Shown here: piece by piece, positions 1 through 5,313 of the stretch | Layout of the letters: every line of letters starts with the position of its first letter | How positions within the stretch are numbered: the first letter of the stretch is position 1 | Source of the DNA: Chloroflexota bacterium | Lineage (GTDB): Bacteria > Chloroflexota > Anaerolineae > UBA7937 | Length of the DNA: 5,313 bases | Direction of reading: 5' to 3' | NCBI GenBank assembly: GCA_003453555.1 | Contig: DMLA01000144.1 | Location: 1 to 5,313 of the forward strand | Translations under genes and position numbers: made by a program | Notes under the pieces: generated by a model | What the model was told of the DNA's origin: nothing | The model's database searches: none | The model's input: the letters and a program-made list of their open reading frames with translations, nothing else

Positions 1-1
1 G

Positions 2-826
2 GAGATAGTGGATCCCGTGGCCCGCCTCTCTATGGAGGCGAACTACTACCTAGACGAGGATCTCTTGGCCGCCCTGCGTCGAGCCAAGGAGAAAGAAGAA
101 TCCCCCTTGGGCCGCGAAGTCCTAGACCAGATCTCGGAGAACGCTCAGGTCGCGGCAGAGGAGCGGATGCCCCTCTGCCAGGATACGGGGATGACGGTGG
201 TCTACCTGGAGTTAGGCCAGGAGGTGCATCTGGTGGGGGGAGACCTGACCGAGGCGGTCAACGAGGGGGTGCGTAGGGGTTATGAGGAAGGGTATCTCCG
301 TAAGTCGGTGGCAGAAAGGCCCTTCTCGGCGAGGATAAACACTAAAGACAACACCCCGGCGGTGATCCACACGGAGATAGTCCCCGGCGAAAGGCTCAAG
401 ATAACCGTTCTCCCCAAGGGCGGGGGGAGCGAGAATATGAGTTATCTCAAGATGCTCTCTCCGGCGGCTGGCCGCCAGGGGGTGATCGACTTCGTGGTGG
501 AGTCAGTCGATAAGTCGGGGGCCAACCCTTGCCCTCCCACCATCGTGGGGGTAGGGGTTGGGGGGACAGCAGACAAGGCGATGGAATTGGCCAAGCGCTC
601 CCTCCTGCGGGAGGTGGGCGCTCCCAGCCCTGACCCGGAGGTGGCGGAACTGGAGCGGGACATCCTAGAGGCGGTGAATGGGTTAGGGATAGGGCCTATG
701 GGGTTCGGGGGGCGAGTTACCGCCCTGGCTGTCCATATAGAGACCTTCCCCTGCCACATCGCCAGTTTGCCCGTGGCCGTCAACCTCCAATGCCACAGCG
801 CCAGACACAAGAGCACCGTTTTGTGA
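2..826 (+). CDS. Fumarate hydratase (class I, Fe-S) alpha subunit, 5'-partial
   Basis: Alpha subunit of a two-subunit class I hydro-lyase that interconverts fumarate and L-malate in the cytoplasm using an oxygen-sensitive [4Fe-4S] cluster. The open frame continues to the left edge (Glu-Ile before the GTG at 8), and family members have extra N-terminal residues before the EANYYL motif, so the true start lies upstream and the GTG at 8 is probably internal. Counting from that GTG, the landmarks are the MPLCQDTG motif with Cys57, the PKGGGSEN motif near 137-143, ANPCPP with Cys175, and LPVAVNLQCHSARH with Cys262. Cys57, Cys175 and Cys262 are the likely cluster ligands; Cys249 is an additional nearby cysteine. 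The C-terminus ends where the family normally ends, so the gene is intact at that side. The beta subunit follows on the same strand. L-tartrate dehydratase (TtdA) is the main alternative, since both enzymes share this fold; fumarase is favoured as the commoner two-subunit form. Confidence 0.93.
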   Translation, partial: EIVDPVARLSMEANYYLDEDLLAALRRAKEKEESPLGREVLDQISENAQVAAEERMPLCQDTGMTVVYLELGQEVHLVGGDLTEAVNEGVRRGYEEGYLRKSVAERPFSARINTKDNTPAVIHTEIVPGERLKITVLPKGGGSENMSYLKMLSPAAGRQGVIDFVVESVDKSGANPCPPTIVGVGVGGTADKAMELAKRSLLREVGAPSPDPEVAELERDILEAVNGLGIGPMGFGGRVTALAVHIETFPCHIASLPVAVNLQCHSARHKSTVL

Positions 827-941
827 TTATTTACCGCCTAAAGGCTCTAGTCCTCAGCAAGAGGAGGGAATCGAGGCTTAAGCCGGCATACACCATACCT
901 CTTGTTGGAGAAAGATGGGATATGGAAGCAATTGTCCCTAT

Positions 942-946
942 AGGAG
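942..946 (+). promoter_or_regulatory. Ribosome binding site deciding the fumarase beta start
   Basis: AGGAG lies seven bases before the ATG at 954, a good Shine-Dalgarno distance. It supports that ATG over the in-frame ATG at 915, which has its own GGAG at 907-910 but only four bases of spacing and would add 13 residues not typical of the family. Confidence 0.7.
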
Positions 947-953
947 AATAGAC

Positions 954-1502
954 ATGAAAATAACCACCCCTCTCACCCATGAGATAATCGAGAAACTACA
1001 CGCCGGGGATAAGGTGACCATCACCGGCACCATCTACGTGGGACGGGACTCGGCCCATAAGCGGATGATAGAGGCCCTGGACAAAGGTGAACCCCTCCCC
1101 TTTGACCCCCAGGGACAGATCATCTATTATATGGGGCCTGCGCCGGCCAAGCCGGGCCAGCCCATCGGCTCCGCCGGGCCCACTACATCTTATCGCATGG
1201 ACCCCTATGCCCCCCGCCTCTTAGCCCAGGGGCTGAAGGGGATGATAGGCAAGGGGAACCGCTCTCAGCCGGTGCGGGAGGCGATGCAAAAGTATAAGGC
1301 GGTCTATTTCGCCGTGGTAGGGGGCGCGGCAGCCCTCATAGCCAAACGGATAAAGAGCGCCCAGGTGATCGCCTACGAGGACCTGGGCCCGGAGGCCCTC
1401 CGCCGCCTAGAGGTGGAAGATTTCCCTGCCATCGTGGTGAACGATATCTACGGTGGCGACGCCTACGAGGAAGGGAAAACCAGGTACGCCCGGACCGCTT
1501 AA
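954..1502 (+). CDS. Fumarate hydratase (class I, Fe-S) beta subunit
   Basis: Partner of the upstream alpha subunit; equivalent to the C-terminal domain of single-chain FumA/FumB and to TtdB. It contributes part of the substrate site of the fumarate/malate hydro-lyase. From the ATG at 954 it is 182 residues, a normal length for this subunit, and it opens with MKITTPLT, as family members do. Visible motifs are GTIYVGRDSAHKRM (residues 25-38), GPTTSYRMD (75-83), GKGN (99-102), a Gly/Ala-rich VVGGAAALIAKRI stretch (121-133) and the C-terminal NDIYGGDAYEEG (163-174). An in-frame ATG at 915 would add 13 residues containing a Cys and three basic residues; this looks like leader, not protein. The gap to the alpha subunit is 127 bases, wider than the tight spacing common for this pair. 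The next gene starts 27 bases downstream, so cotranscription with the HAD gene is likely. As with the alpha subunit, tartrate dehydratase is the alternative. Confidence 0.93.
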   Translation: MKITTPLTHEIIEKLHAGDKVTITGTIYVGRDSAHKRMIEALDKGEPLPFDPQGQIIYYMGPAPAKPGQPIGSAGPTTSYRMDPYAPRLLAQGLKGMIGKGNRSQPVREAMQKYKAVYFAVVGGAAALIAKRIKSAQVIAYEDLGPEALRRLEVEDFPAIVVNDIYGGDAYEEGKTRYARTA

Positions 1503-1517
1503 CCACCACGTGAATCT

Positions 1518-1523
1518 GGGAGG
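1518..1523 (+). promoter_or_regulatory. Ribosome binding site for the GTG-started HAD gene
   Basis: GGGAGG sits six bases before the GTG at 1530. It supports that non-ATG start, which places the catalytic DLDGT motif at residues 8-12, as is usual for HAD-IB proteins. Confidence 0.7.
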
Positions 1524-1529
1524 ACTATT

Positions 1530-2210
1530 GTGACTGCTCTCGCTGCTTTCGATCTAGACGGAACCCTCGTCAAGGGACATGTCTGGAGGGGCCTCATCAA
1601 ATACCATCGCGAGCGAAAGATGAAACGCCTCTTCCTCCGGCTCTTCATCCTCACCCATTACCCTTTGTGGTTCTTGGCCAAGTTGGGCCTCTGGGACGAA
1701 GTGCAGTTCCGGGTCAAATGGATGGAGGATTTTGCCGGCATCTTCAAGGGCCTAAGGAGGGAAGAGATGCGAGATATCCTCTCTGTCGTTTTGGAGAACG
1801 AACTGGAGCAAGAGATTCGGGCCGATCTCCTAGACACCTTAAAGGAACACCAGGCCAAGAACCATATAGTGGTCCTCGTCTCGGGGACCTTCGAAGACCT
1901 CTTACATCTCCTCGGAGAGAAGATAGGGGTCGAACATCTCTTGGGCACCAAGGTGGAATTCAGGGAGGGCCGGTGCACCGGCCGAGTCATCGGTTCGGCC
2001 TGTATGGGCTCGGAGAAGGTGCGCCGCATCCGAGAACTGATAAAGGAGAAGGGGTTAGAGGTCGATCTATCCTCCAGTTTCGCCTATGCGGACAGCATCT
2101 CCGACCTGCCACTTCTAGAGTGGGTGGGCAACCCGGTGGCGGTGGAGCCGGAAGAGAAGTTACAAGCCATAGCCCAAGAGAGGGGATGGCAAATTATAGA
2201 AGGAGAGTGA
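1530..2210 (+). CDS. HAD superfamily subfamily IB hydrolase (phosphoserine phosphatase-like)
   Basis: Predicted phosphomonoesterase of 226 residues with all HAD motifs. Motif I is FDLDGT with nucleophile Asp8 and acid/base Asp10. Motif II is VSGT with Ser118. Motif III is Lys163 in CMGSEK. Motif IV is YADSISDLPLL with Asp188 and Asp192 for Mg2+. The HAD-IB type follows from the long helical C1 cap between motifs I and II (roughly residues 13-105) and from the motif IV wording. The substrate cannot be read from sequence: HAD-IB members act on phosphoserine, phospholipid-type phosphates and others. The cap contains an unusually hydrophobic, aromatic segment with interspersed Arg and Lys (about residues 34-55, around LFILTHYPLWFLAK), which could touch a membrane or line a greasy pocket. 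The start is a GTG with a strong ribosome binding site. The stop is one base before the HD-domain gene, implying translational coupling, and a PlsY homologue lies further downstream. A true SerB is less likely because no serine pathway gene is nearby. Confidence 0.88.
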   Translation: MTALAAFDLDGTLVKGHVWRGLIKYHRERKMKRLFLRLFILTHYPLWFLAKLGLWDEVQFRVKWMEDFAGIFKGLRREEMRDILSVVLENELEQEIRADLLDTLKEHQAKNHIVVLVSGTFEDLLHLLGEKIGVEHLLGTKVEFREGRCTGRVIGSACMGSEKVRRIRELIKEKGLEVDLSSSFAYADSISDLPLLEWVGNPVAVEPEEKLQAIAQERGWQIIEGE

Positions 2211-2211
2211 G

Positions 2212-2766
2212 ATGAGAAGGGACGAAGCCCTAGCCTTGGTAAACGAACTCATCGAGAATAAGAACTTAGTGAAGCACCATCTGGCGGCGGAGGCCTGTAT
2301 GCGGGCTCTGGCCAGACATTTCGGCGAGGATGAAGAGACCTGGGGGCTGGTGGGGCTTCTCCACGACGCGGACTACGAGATAACACAGAAAGACCCAGAA
2401 CGCCATACCTTAGAGTTGGGCAAAATCTTGCGGGAGAAAGGCGTGGATGAAGCCATTATTCGAGCGGCCCAATCTCACTCTGACGCCAGCGGCGTCCCCC
2501 GCGATACCCTGATGGCCAAGGCGTTATACGCCTGTGACGAGTTAACGGGGCTCATCGTGGCCGCGGCCCTGGTGCACCCCGATAAGAAGTTAGCCCCCCT
2601 CGACGTGGAGTTCATCATGCACCGCTTCAAAGAGAAAGCCTTCGCCCGAGGCGCCCACCGAGAGATGATCCTCACCTGCGAACCGGAACTGGGCATAGAA
2701 TTGAAGGAGTTCATCAGCATCTGTCTTTTGGCTATGCAGGGGATAGCCGGTGATCTGGGGTTATGA
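2212..2766 (+). CDS. HD-domain metal-dependent phosphohydrolase-like protein
   Basis: A 184-residue, single-domain HD superfamily protein. The metal-binding pattern is visible: His22/His23 in the first helix (VKHHLAAEACMRAL), His51-Asp52 in LLHDADYE, His65, His89 in AAQSHSDASG, and Asp109 in YACDELTGLI. The stretch from LLHDADYE to ACDELTGLI and on to the Lys-rich KKLAPLDVEFI segment matches the widespread stand-alone 'predicted HD superfamily hydrolase' family (COG2316-like by recollection). That family has no established substrate; HD enzymes generally cleave phosphate esters or nucleotides. No membrane segment or signal peptide is seen, so it should be cytoplasmic. The ATG follows the HAD stop by one base, with AGGAG at 2201-2205 inside the end of the HAD gene, so the two are translationally coupled and probably work together. 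A 79-base gap separates it from the PlsY gene. Confidence 0.88.
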   Translation: MRRDEALALVNELIENKNLVKHHLAAEACMRALARHFGEDEETWGLVGLLHDADYEITQKDPERHTLELGKILREKGVDEAIIRAAQSHSDASGVPRDTLMAKALYACDELTGLIVAAALVHPDKKLAPLDVEFIMHRFKEKAFARGAHREMILTCEPELGIELKEFISICLLAMQGIAGDLGL

Positions 2767-2770
2767 AAGA

Positions 2771-2788
2771 GACCCCATCCATCGGGTC
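2771..2788 (+). other. Weak inverted repeat after the HD gene
   Basis: GACCC at 2771-2775 pairs with GGGTC at 2784-2788 across an eight-base loop, five bases after the HD stop codon. There is no T-run after it, so it is not a convincing intrinsic terminator. It may be an mRNA 3' structure or chance. No convincing promoter was seen in the rest of the 79-base gap before plsY. Confidence 0.2.
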
Positions 2789-2845
2789 AAGCACAGTCCG
2801 TACCCATTAGGCTGCTAACTACTCGACTATGTTACGGAGGGATCA

Positions 2846-3499
2846 ATGGCGGCTCTAGCGATTATCTTCGGTTATCTTCTGGGGTCCATATCCTCGGCCT
2901 ATCTGGCCGGGCGCTGGCTTAAGGGGATAGACTTACGCCGCTACGGCAGTGGCACGGTCAGCGGCACCGGCGTCTATAAGCATGTGGCCAAGTGGGCTGT
3001 GGTAGTGGTGGGCATCTTCGACATAGCCAAGGGAGCATTCCCCACCTGGCTGGGGCTTAGATTAGGATTAGGGTTGGGAGTGGCCCTGGCCGCGGGACTA
3101 GCGGCGGTCGTGGGCCACAATTGGCCCTTTTACCTGGAGTTCAAAGGGGGCCGCGGGCTCAGCACCATGATGGGGATACTCCTGGTAGTTTTTCCTGGGG
3201 GCACTCTCTGGCTACTGGCCGTACTGGGCCTTGGGCGGCTGCTCCGCCACACGGCACTCGCGGCCCTCGGGGGGGTAGCCACGCTCCCATTTCTAAGTTG
3301 GATCACTCAACAACCGCCAGCAATAGCCTGGGCCTGTGGGGGGATGCTGCTTTTGACAGTGGCCAAACGGCTGGAAGCCAACCGGTTACCTCTGCCCCCG
3401 CCGGGAACTAAACGGCGCCAGACCCTGATGCGACGACTCCTTTTCGACCGCGATGTGGGCCTACGAGAGCCTTGGACAGAGCGGGGCGCTGGCGATTGA
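2846..3499 (+). CDS. plsY: PlsY-type glycerol-3-phosphate acyltransferase, divergent
   Basis: Integral membrane protein of 217 residues in the PlsY family, which transfers acyl groups from acyl-phosphate to glycerol-3-phosphate to make lysophosphatidic acid at the inner membrane. The N-terminus (YLLGSISSAYLAGRW, residues 10-24) and GIDLRRYGSG (27-36) are typical. The second signature GHNWPFYLEFKGGRGLST (90-107) is well kept, including the phosphate-loop-like FKGGRG. About five hydrophobic segments are visible, roughly at residues 2-22, 50-66, 72-92, 106-127 and 134-172. Two motifs are eroded: the usual SGNIGATNV is SGTVSGTGV here, and the C-terminal HREN-type motif is KRLEANRL followed by a Pro-rich PLPPPGTKRR. 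A basic tail of about 30 residues extends past it. It may be a paralogue with altered acceptor specificity, not the housekeeping enzyme. The ATG has GGAGG at 2836-2840, five bases upstream. The gap before it allows a separate promoter, but none was convincing. Confidence 0.85.
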   Translation: MAALAIIFGYLLGSISSAYLAGRWLKGIDLRRYGSGTVSGTGVYKHVAKWAVVVVGIFDIAKGAFPTWLGLRLGLGLGVALAAGLAAVVGHNWPFYLEFKGGRGLSTMMGILLVVFPGGTLWLLAVLGLGRLLRHTALAALGGVATLPFLSWITQQPPAIAWACGGMLLLTVAKRLEANRLPLPPPGTKRRQTLMRRLLFDRDVGLREPWTERGAGD

Positions 3500-3533
3500 A
3501 AAAGCGATGGCGGAGACGAGAAACCTAACTATC

Positions 3534-3553
3534 GGGTATTACACCTGATACCT
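3534..3553 (+). terminator. Weak hairpin downstream of plsY
   Basis: GGTAT at 3535-3539 pairs with ATACC at 3548-3552, with a flanking G-T wobble (3534/3553), followed by a pyrimidine stretch CTCTCTTC. The stem is short and AT-rich, so it would be at best an auxiliary stop for the plsY transcript. Confidence 0.2.
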
Positions 3554-3564
3554 CTCTTCAACAA

Positions 3565-3590
3565 AGAGCCCTCCAATCAAGGAGGGCTCT
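3565..3590 (-). terminator. Intrinsic terminator between convergent plsY and rtcB
   Basis: A perfect 10-bp stem, AGAGCCCTCC at 3565-3574 with GGAGGGCTCT at 3581-3590, closes a six-base loop. Read on the minus strand, it is followed by TTGTTGAAG after the final T of the stem, a modest T-rich tail. It therefore best serves rtcB, whose stop codon lies 23 bases before it. On the plus strand the tail is CCCTATACTT, poorer in T, so termination of the plsY transcript is possible but weaker. Its place between convergent genes suits a shared, bidirectional terminator. Confidence 0.75.
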
Positions 3591-3612
3591 CCCTATACTT
3601 GGTGGGGTCAGA

Positions 3613-5061
3613 CTAACCTTTTATCACCCCTCGGGGCTCCAGTCTAGCCACTTTGTAGGCGATACCCGCCCCGTGTACCACCTCCACCACGCGGTCTACA
3701 TCCTTGTAAGCCTGAGGGGCCTCCTCGGCCAAGCCAGGCATACTTCCTGCCCGGATGACGATGCCCATCCCCTCCAACTCTTGGCGCAACTCTTGGCCAT
3801 GAACCTGCCTCTTGGCTGCCTTGCGGCTCATCACTCGCCCCGCCCCGTGGCAGGTGGAGCCGAAAGTGAGATCCAACGCCTCATCGGTGCCCACCAAGAT
3901 ATAAGAGGCGGTGCCCATGCTCCCTGGGACAAGTACCGGTTGGCCGATCTCCTGATAATCTTTGGGGAGCCCAGGAAAACTAGGCCCCACGGCCCGCGTA
4001 GCCCCTTTGCGATGAACCACGACCTTAGCCCGCCGACCATTCACCCGGTGCTCCTCCACCTTGCCGATGTTATGGGCCACGTCGTAGACCGAGGTCAACT
4101 CCCAGTTCTTCACCCTGCCCGCCAACACCTCTTCAAAGGTGACCCGCACCCAATGAGCGATCGCCATCCGATTGGCCCAAGCGAAGTTAGCGGCACAGGC
4201 CATGGCCCCAAAGTAGGCCTGTCCTTCCGGCGAATCGAAGGGCGCACAGACTAACTCCCGATCCGGCAGGCTGATGTTATATTTTCGCACCGCCTTCTGG
4301 AGGCTGCGCACATAGTCACCACATACTTGATGCCCAAAGCCACGTGAGCCACAGTGGATCTGAACGGCCACGTGGCCTTGGCGGAGGCCAAAGGCCTCAG
4401 CCACCTCTTCATCGTAGACCTCTACCACCTCGTCGATTTCGAGAAAGTGGTTGCCCGAACCCAGAGAGCCCACCTGCTTACGGCCCCTATCCTTAGCCCG
4501 CTGGCTCACCTGCCTGGGATCGGCGGCGGTCATGCAGCCCCCCTCCTCCGTATGCTCCAGGTCTTGCTTGGTACCATACCCCTGCTGGACCGTCCACTTA
4601 GCGCCCTGCACCAGAATCTCGTCCAGTTGCCTCGCCGAGATCTTGATGCCCCCTGCCCCCAGGCCACTGGGTACCCTGTTGTAAAGGGTAGGGATCAACT
4701 CTTCCATGTAAGGCGCTAACTCCTCCATGAGAATATCAGAGGCCATCGCCCGTACGCCGCAGTTAATATCGTAGCCGATCCCTCCTGGGGAGATGACCCC
4801 TTCGGGCGGCAAGGTAGCAGCCACTCCACCGATGGGGAAGCCGTACCCCTGATGGATATCGGGCATGGCCAGGGTGAAGCGGACTACGCCAGGGAGGGTG
4901 GTGGTGTTCACCAACTGCTCCATAGAGCGATCCCGGTAAGAAGCCTCAAGCAACTCTTTGTCAGCGTAGATGCGGGCCGGCACCCGCATATCGGAGCGAT
5001 AGGAGGTGGGGATCTCGTAAACATATCTATCTATCTGTTTTATATCTTTTCGCTCGACCAT
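3613..5061 (-). CDS. rtcB: RNA-splicing ligase RtcB (3'-phosphate/5'-OH RNA ligase)
   Basis: GTP- and Mn2+-dependent ligase that joins RNA 2',3'-cyclic or 3'-phosphate ends to 5'-hydroxyl ends, used in tRNA splicing or RNA repair. It is 482 residues, almost the same length as the well-studied Pyrococcus horikoshii enzyme (481), and aligns with it from remembered sequence along its whole length. The catalytic set is complete: Asp98 and Cys101 in GYDINCGVR, Asn204 and His205 in GSLGSGNHFLEI, His236 in IHCGSRGFGHQV, His330 in DVAHNIGKVEEH, His405 in GSTCHGAGRVMS (the residue that becomes guanylated) and the C-terminal Lys481-Gly482. GSMGTASYILVG (380-391) is also intact. There is no intein, frameshift or truncation. 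The ATG lies 21 bases after the archease stop, so the two are an operon; a hairpin terminator follows the gene. The close match to the archaeal form fits the archease-dependent class of RtcB. Confidence 0.98.
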   Translation of the reverse strand: MVERKDIKQIDRYVYEIPTSYRSDMRVPARIYADKELLEASYRDRSMEQLVNTTTLPGVVRFTLAMPDIHQGYGFPIGGVAATLPPEGVISPGGIGYDINCGVRAMASDILMEELAPYMEELIPTLYNRVPSGLGAGGIKISARQLDEILVQGAKWTVQQGYGTKQDLEHTEEGGCMTAADPRQVSQRAKDRGRKQVGSLGSGNHFLEIDEVVEVYDEEVAEAFGLRQGHVAVQIHCGSRGFGHQVCGDYVRSLQKAVRKYNISLPDRELVCAPFDSPEGQAYFGAMACAANFAWANRMAIAHWVRVTFEEVLAGRVKNWELTSVYDVAHNIGKVEEHRVNGRRAKVVVHRKGATRAVGPSFPGLPKDYQEIGQPVLVPGSMGTASYILVGTDEALDLTFGSTCHGAGRVMSRKAAKRQVHGQELRQELEGMGIVIRAGSMPGLAEEAPQAYKDVDRVVEVVHGAGIAYKVARLEPRGVIKG

Positions 5062-5065
5062 CTTG

Positions 5066-5074
5066 CCCCCCTTT
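5066..5074 (-). promoter_or_regulatory. Ribosome binding site of rtcB (AAAGGGGGG)
   Basis: On the minus strand AAAGGGGGG precedes the rtcB ATG with four bases (CAAG) between. It is a G-run variant, not a canonical AGGAGG, but it is the only purine-rich block in the 21-base archease-rtcB spacer and agrees with the family-typical start of RtcB. Confidence 0.55.
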
Positions 5075-5082
5075 AATTATAT

Positions 5083-5313
5083 TCACACATCAAAGACAAC
5101 AGTGACCACATACCCCTGTTCCATCTTCTCTATCTTAAGGTCGTGGTAGGTGACAGCCTTGATATCCATACGCGGCACGAACCTCTTCCCCCCCTTGGCC
5201 ACGGCCCTCAACTCTGTGGGCGATAAGGTGCTGATCTCGAACTCTTTATAGACTTCACCATGAGCCTCACGAAGATATAGCAGTTCGTCTAACCAATCGA
5301 CAAGCAGGGTCTC
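5083..5313 (-). CDS. Archease, C-terminal part (gene runs off the window)
   Basis: The last 76 residues of archease, the small metal-binding protein that speeds RtcB guanylation and lets it turn over many times. Translating the minus strand from the right edge gives an open frame beginning ETLLVDWLDELLYLREAHG, with the family hallmarks LLVDWLDELLYL (residues 3-14 of the fragment), IKAVTYHDLKIE (51-62) and the C-terminal VVTVVFDV (69-76). The Asp of the terminal FDV is a conserved metal-site acid in this family. The N-terminal half, with the expected HTAD-type motif, lies beyond position 5313. The GGKRF segment sits in the loop before the IKAVTYH strand, a region that varies in the family; the frame is unbroken through a run of seven G. 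The stop is TGA, 21 bases before rtcB, so archease is the upstream gene of the operon. Confidence 0.93.
   Translation of the reverse strand, partial: ETLLVDWLDELLYLREAHGEVYKEFEISTLSPTELRAVAKGGKRFVPRMDIKAVTYHDLKIEKMEQGYVVTVVFDV

Noticed and set aside
442..816. 124-codon minus-strand frame opposite the fumarase alpha gene
   Set aside because: Antisense to a strongly conserved coding region, with no recognisable domain.
902..944. Possible promoter before the fumarase beta gene (TTGTTG with TATAGG)
   Set aside because: The two hexamer-like elements are more than 30 bases apart, far from normal spacing, and no better pair was found.
1667..2215. 182-codon plus-strand frame overlapping the HAD gene
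   Set aside because: It is a shifted frame rich in Arg, Gly and Pro, typical of GC-rich shadow frames, while the HAD frame carries all catalytic motifs.
2787..2830. Possible promoter before plsY (GACTAT as a -10 element)
   Set aside because: It matches only about half of the consensus and has no supporting -35 element at proper spacing.
3052..3078. Telomere-like or G-quadruplex-like run (GGGGCTTAGATTAGGATTAGGGTTGGG)
   Set aside because: It lies inside plsY and encodes a Leu-Gly repeat of a membrane segment, so the pattern is explained by the protein code.
3673..4719. Long plus-strand open frames opposite rtcB
   Set aside because: They are antisense shadows of rtcB, show no recognisable protein features and no good ribosome binding sites; rtcB is beyond doubt on the other strand.

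Overview
The window is ordinary, densely packed bacterial chromosome, moderately GC-rich, with frequent ATA (Ile) and AGG codons. It holds seven protein genes in two convergent blocks. No RNA gene, mobile element, CRISPR array or prophage remnant was seen. The gene content (two-subunit class I fumarase, a bacterial RtcB with archease, a divergent PlsY) would suit an anaerobic or thermophilic bacterium, perhaps of the Chloroflexota. That placement is a weak impression from protein style; no marker gene here proves it.

The plus-strand block covers bases 1 to 3499. It starts inside the alpha subunit of an oxygen-sensitive [4Fe-4S] fumarate hydratase (5' end outside the window). The beta subunit follows after a 127-base gap, then a HAD-IB phosphatase-like protein, an HD-domain hydrolase whose start lies one base after the preceding stop, and, after a 79-base gap, a PlsY-type membrane acyltransferase. 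The fumarase pair forms the enzyme that interconverts fumarate and L-malate. The HAD and HD genes are almost certainly cotranscribed. A HAD-IB phosphatase close to a glycerol-3-phosphate acyltransferase hints at a role in lipid-phosphate metabolism, but this is inference from proximity.

The minus-strand block covers bases 3613 to 5313. It contains a complete RtcB RNA ligase with every recognised catalytic residue, preceded 21 bases upstream by the C-terminal half of archease, the protein that activates RtcB guanylation. Archease runs off the right edge of the window. Together they form a classical RNA repair or tRNA ligation operon.

Between the blocks, bases 3500 to 3612 carry a perfect 10-bp stem-loop that looks like a terminator, best suited to the rtcB transcript and possibly serving both directions. 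I found no clear evidence of a novel system. The points most worth a second look are the eroded motifs of the PlsY homologue, the possible lipid link of the HAD/HD pair, and the long leader between the two fumarase subunits.
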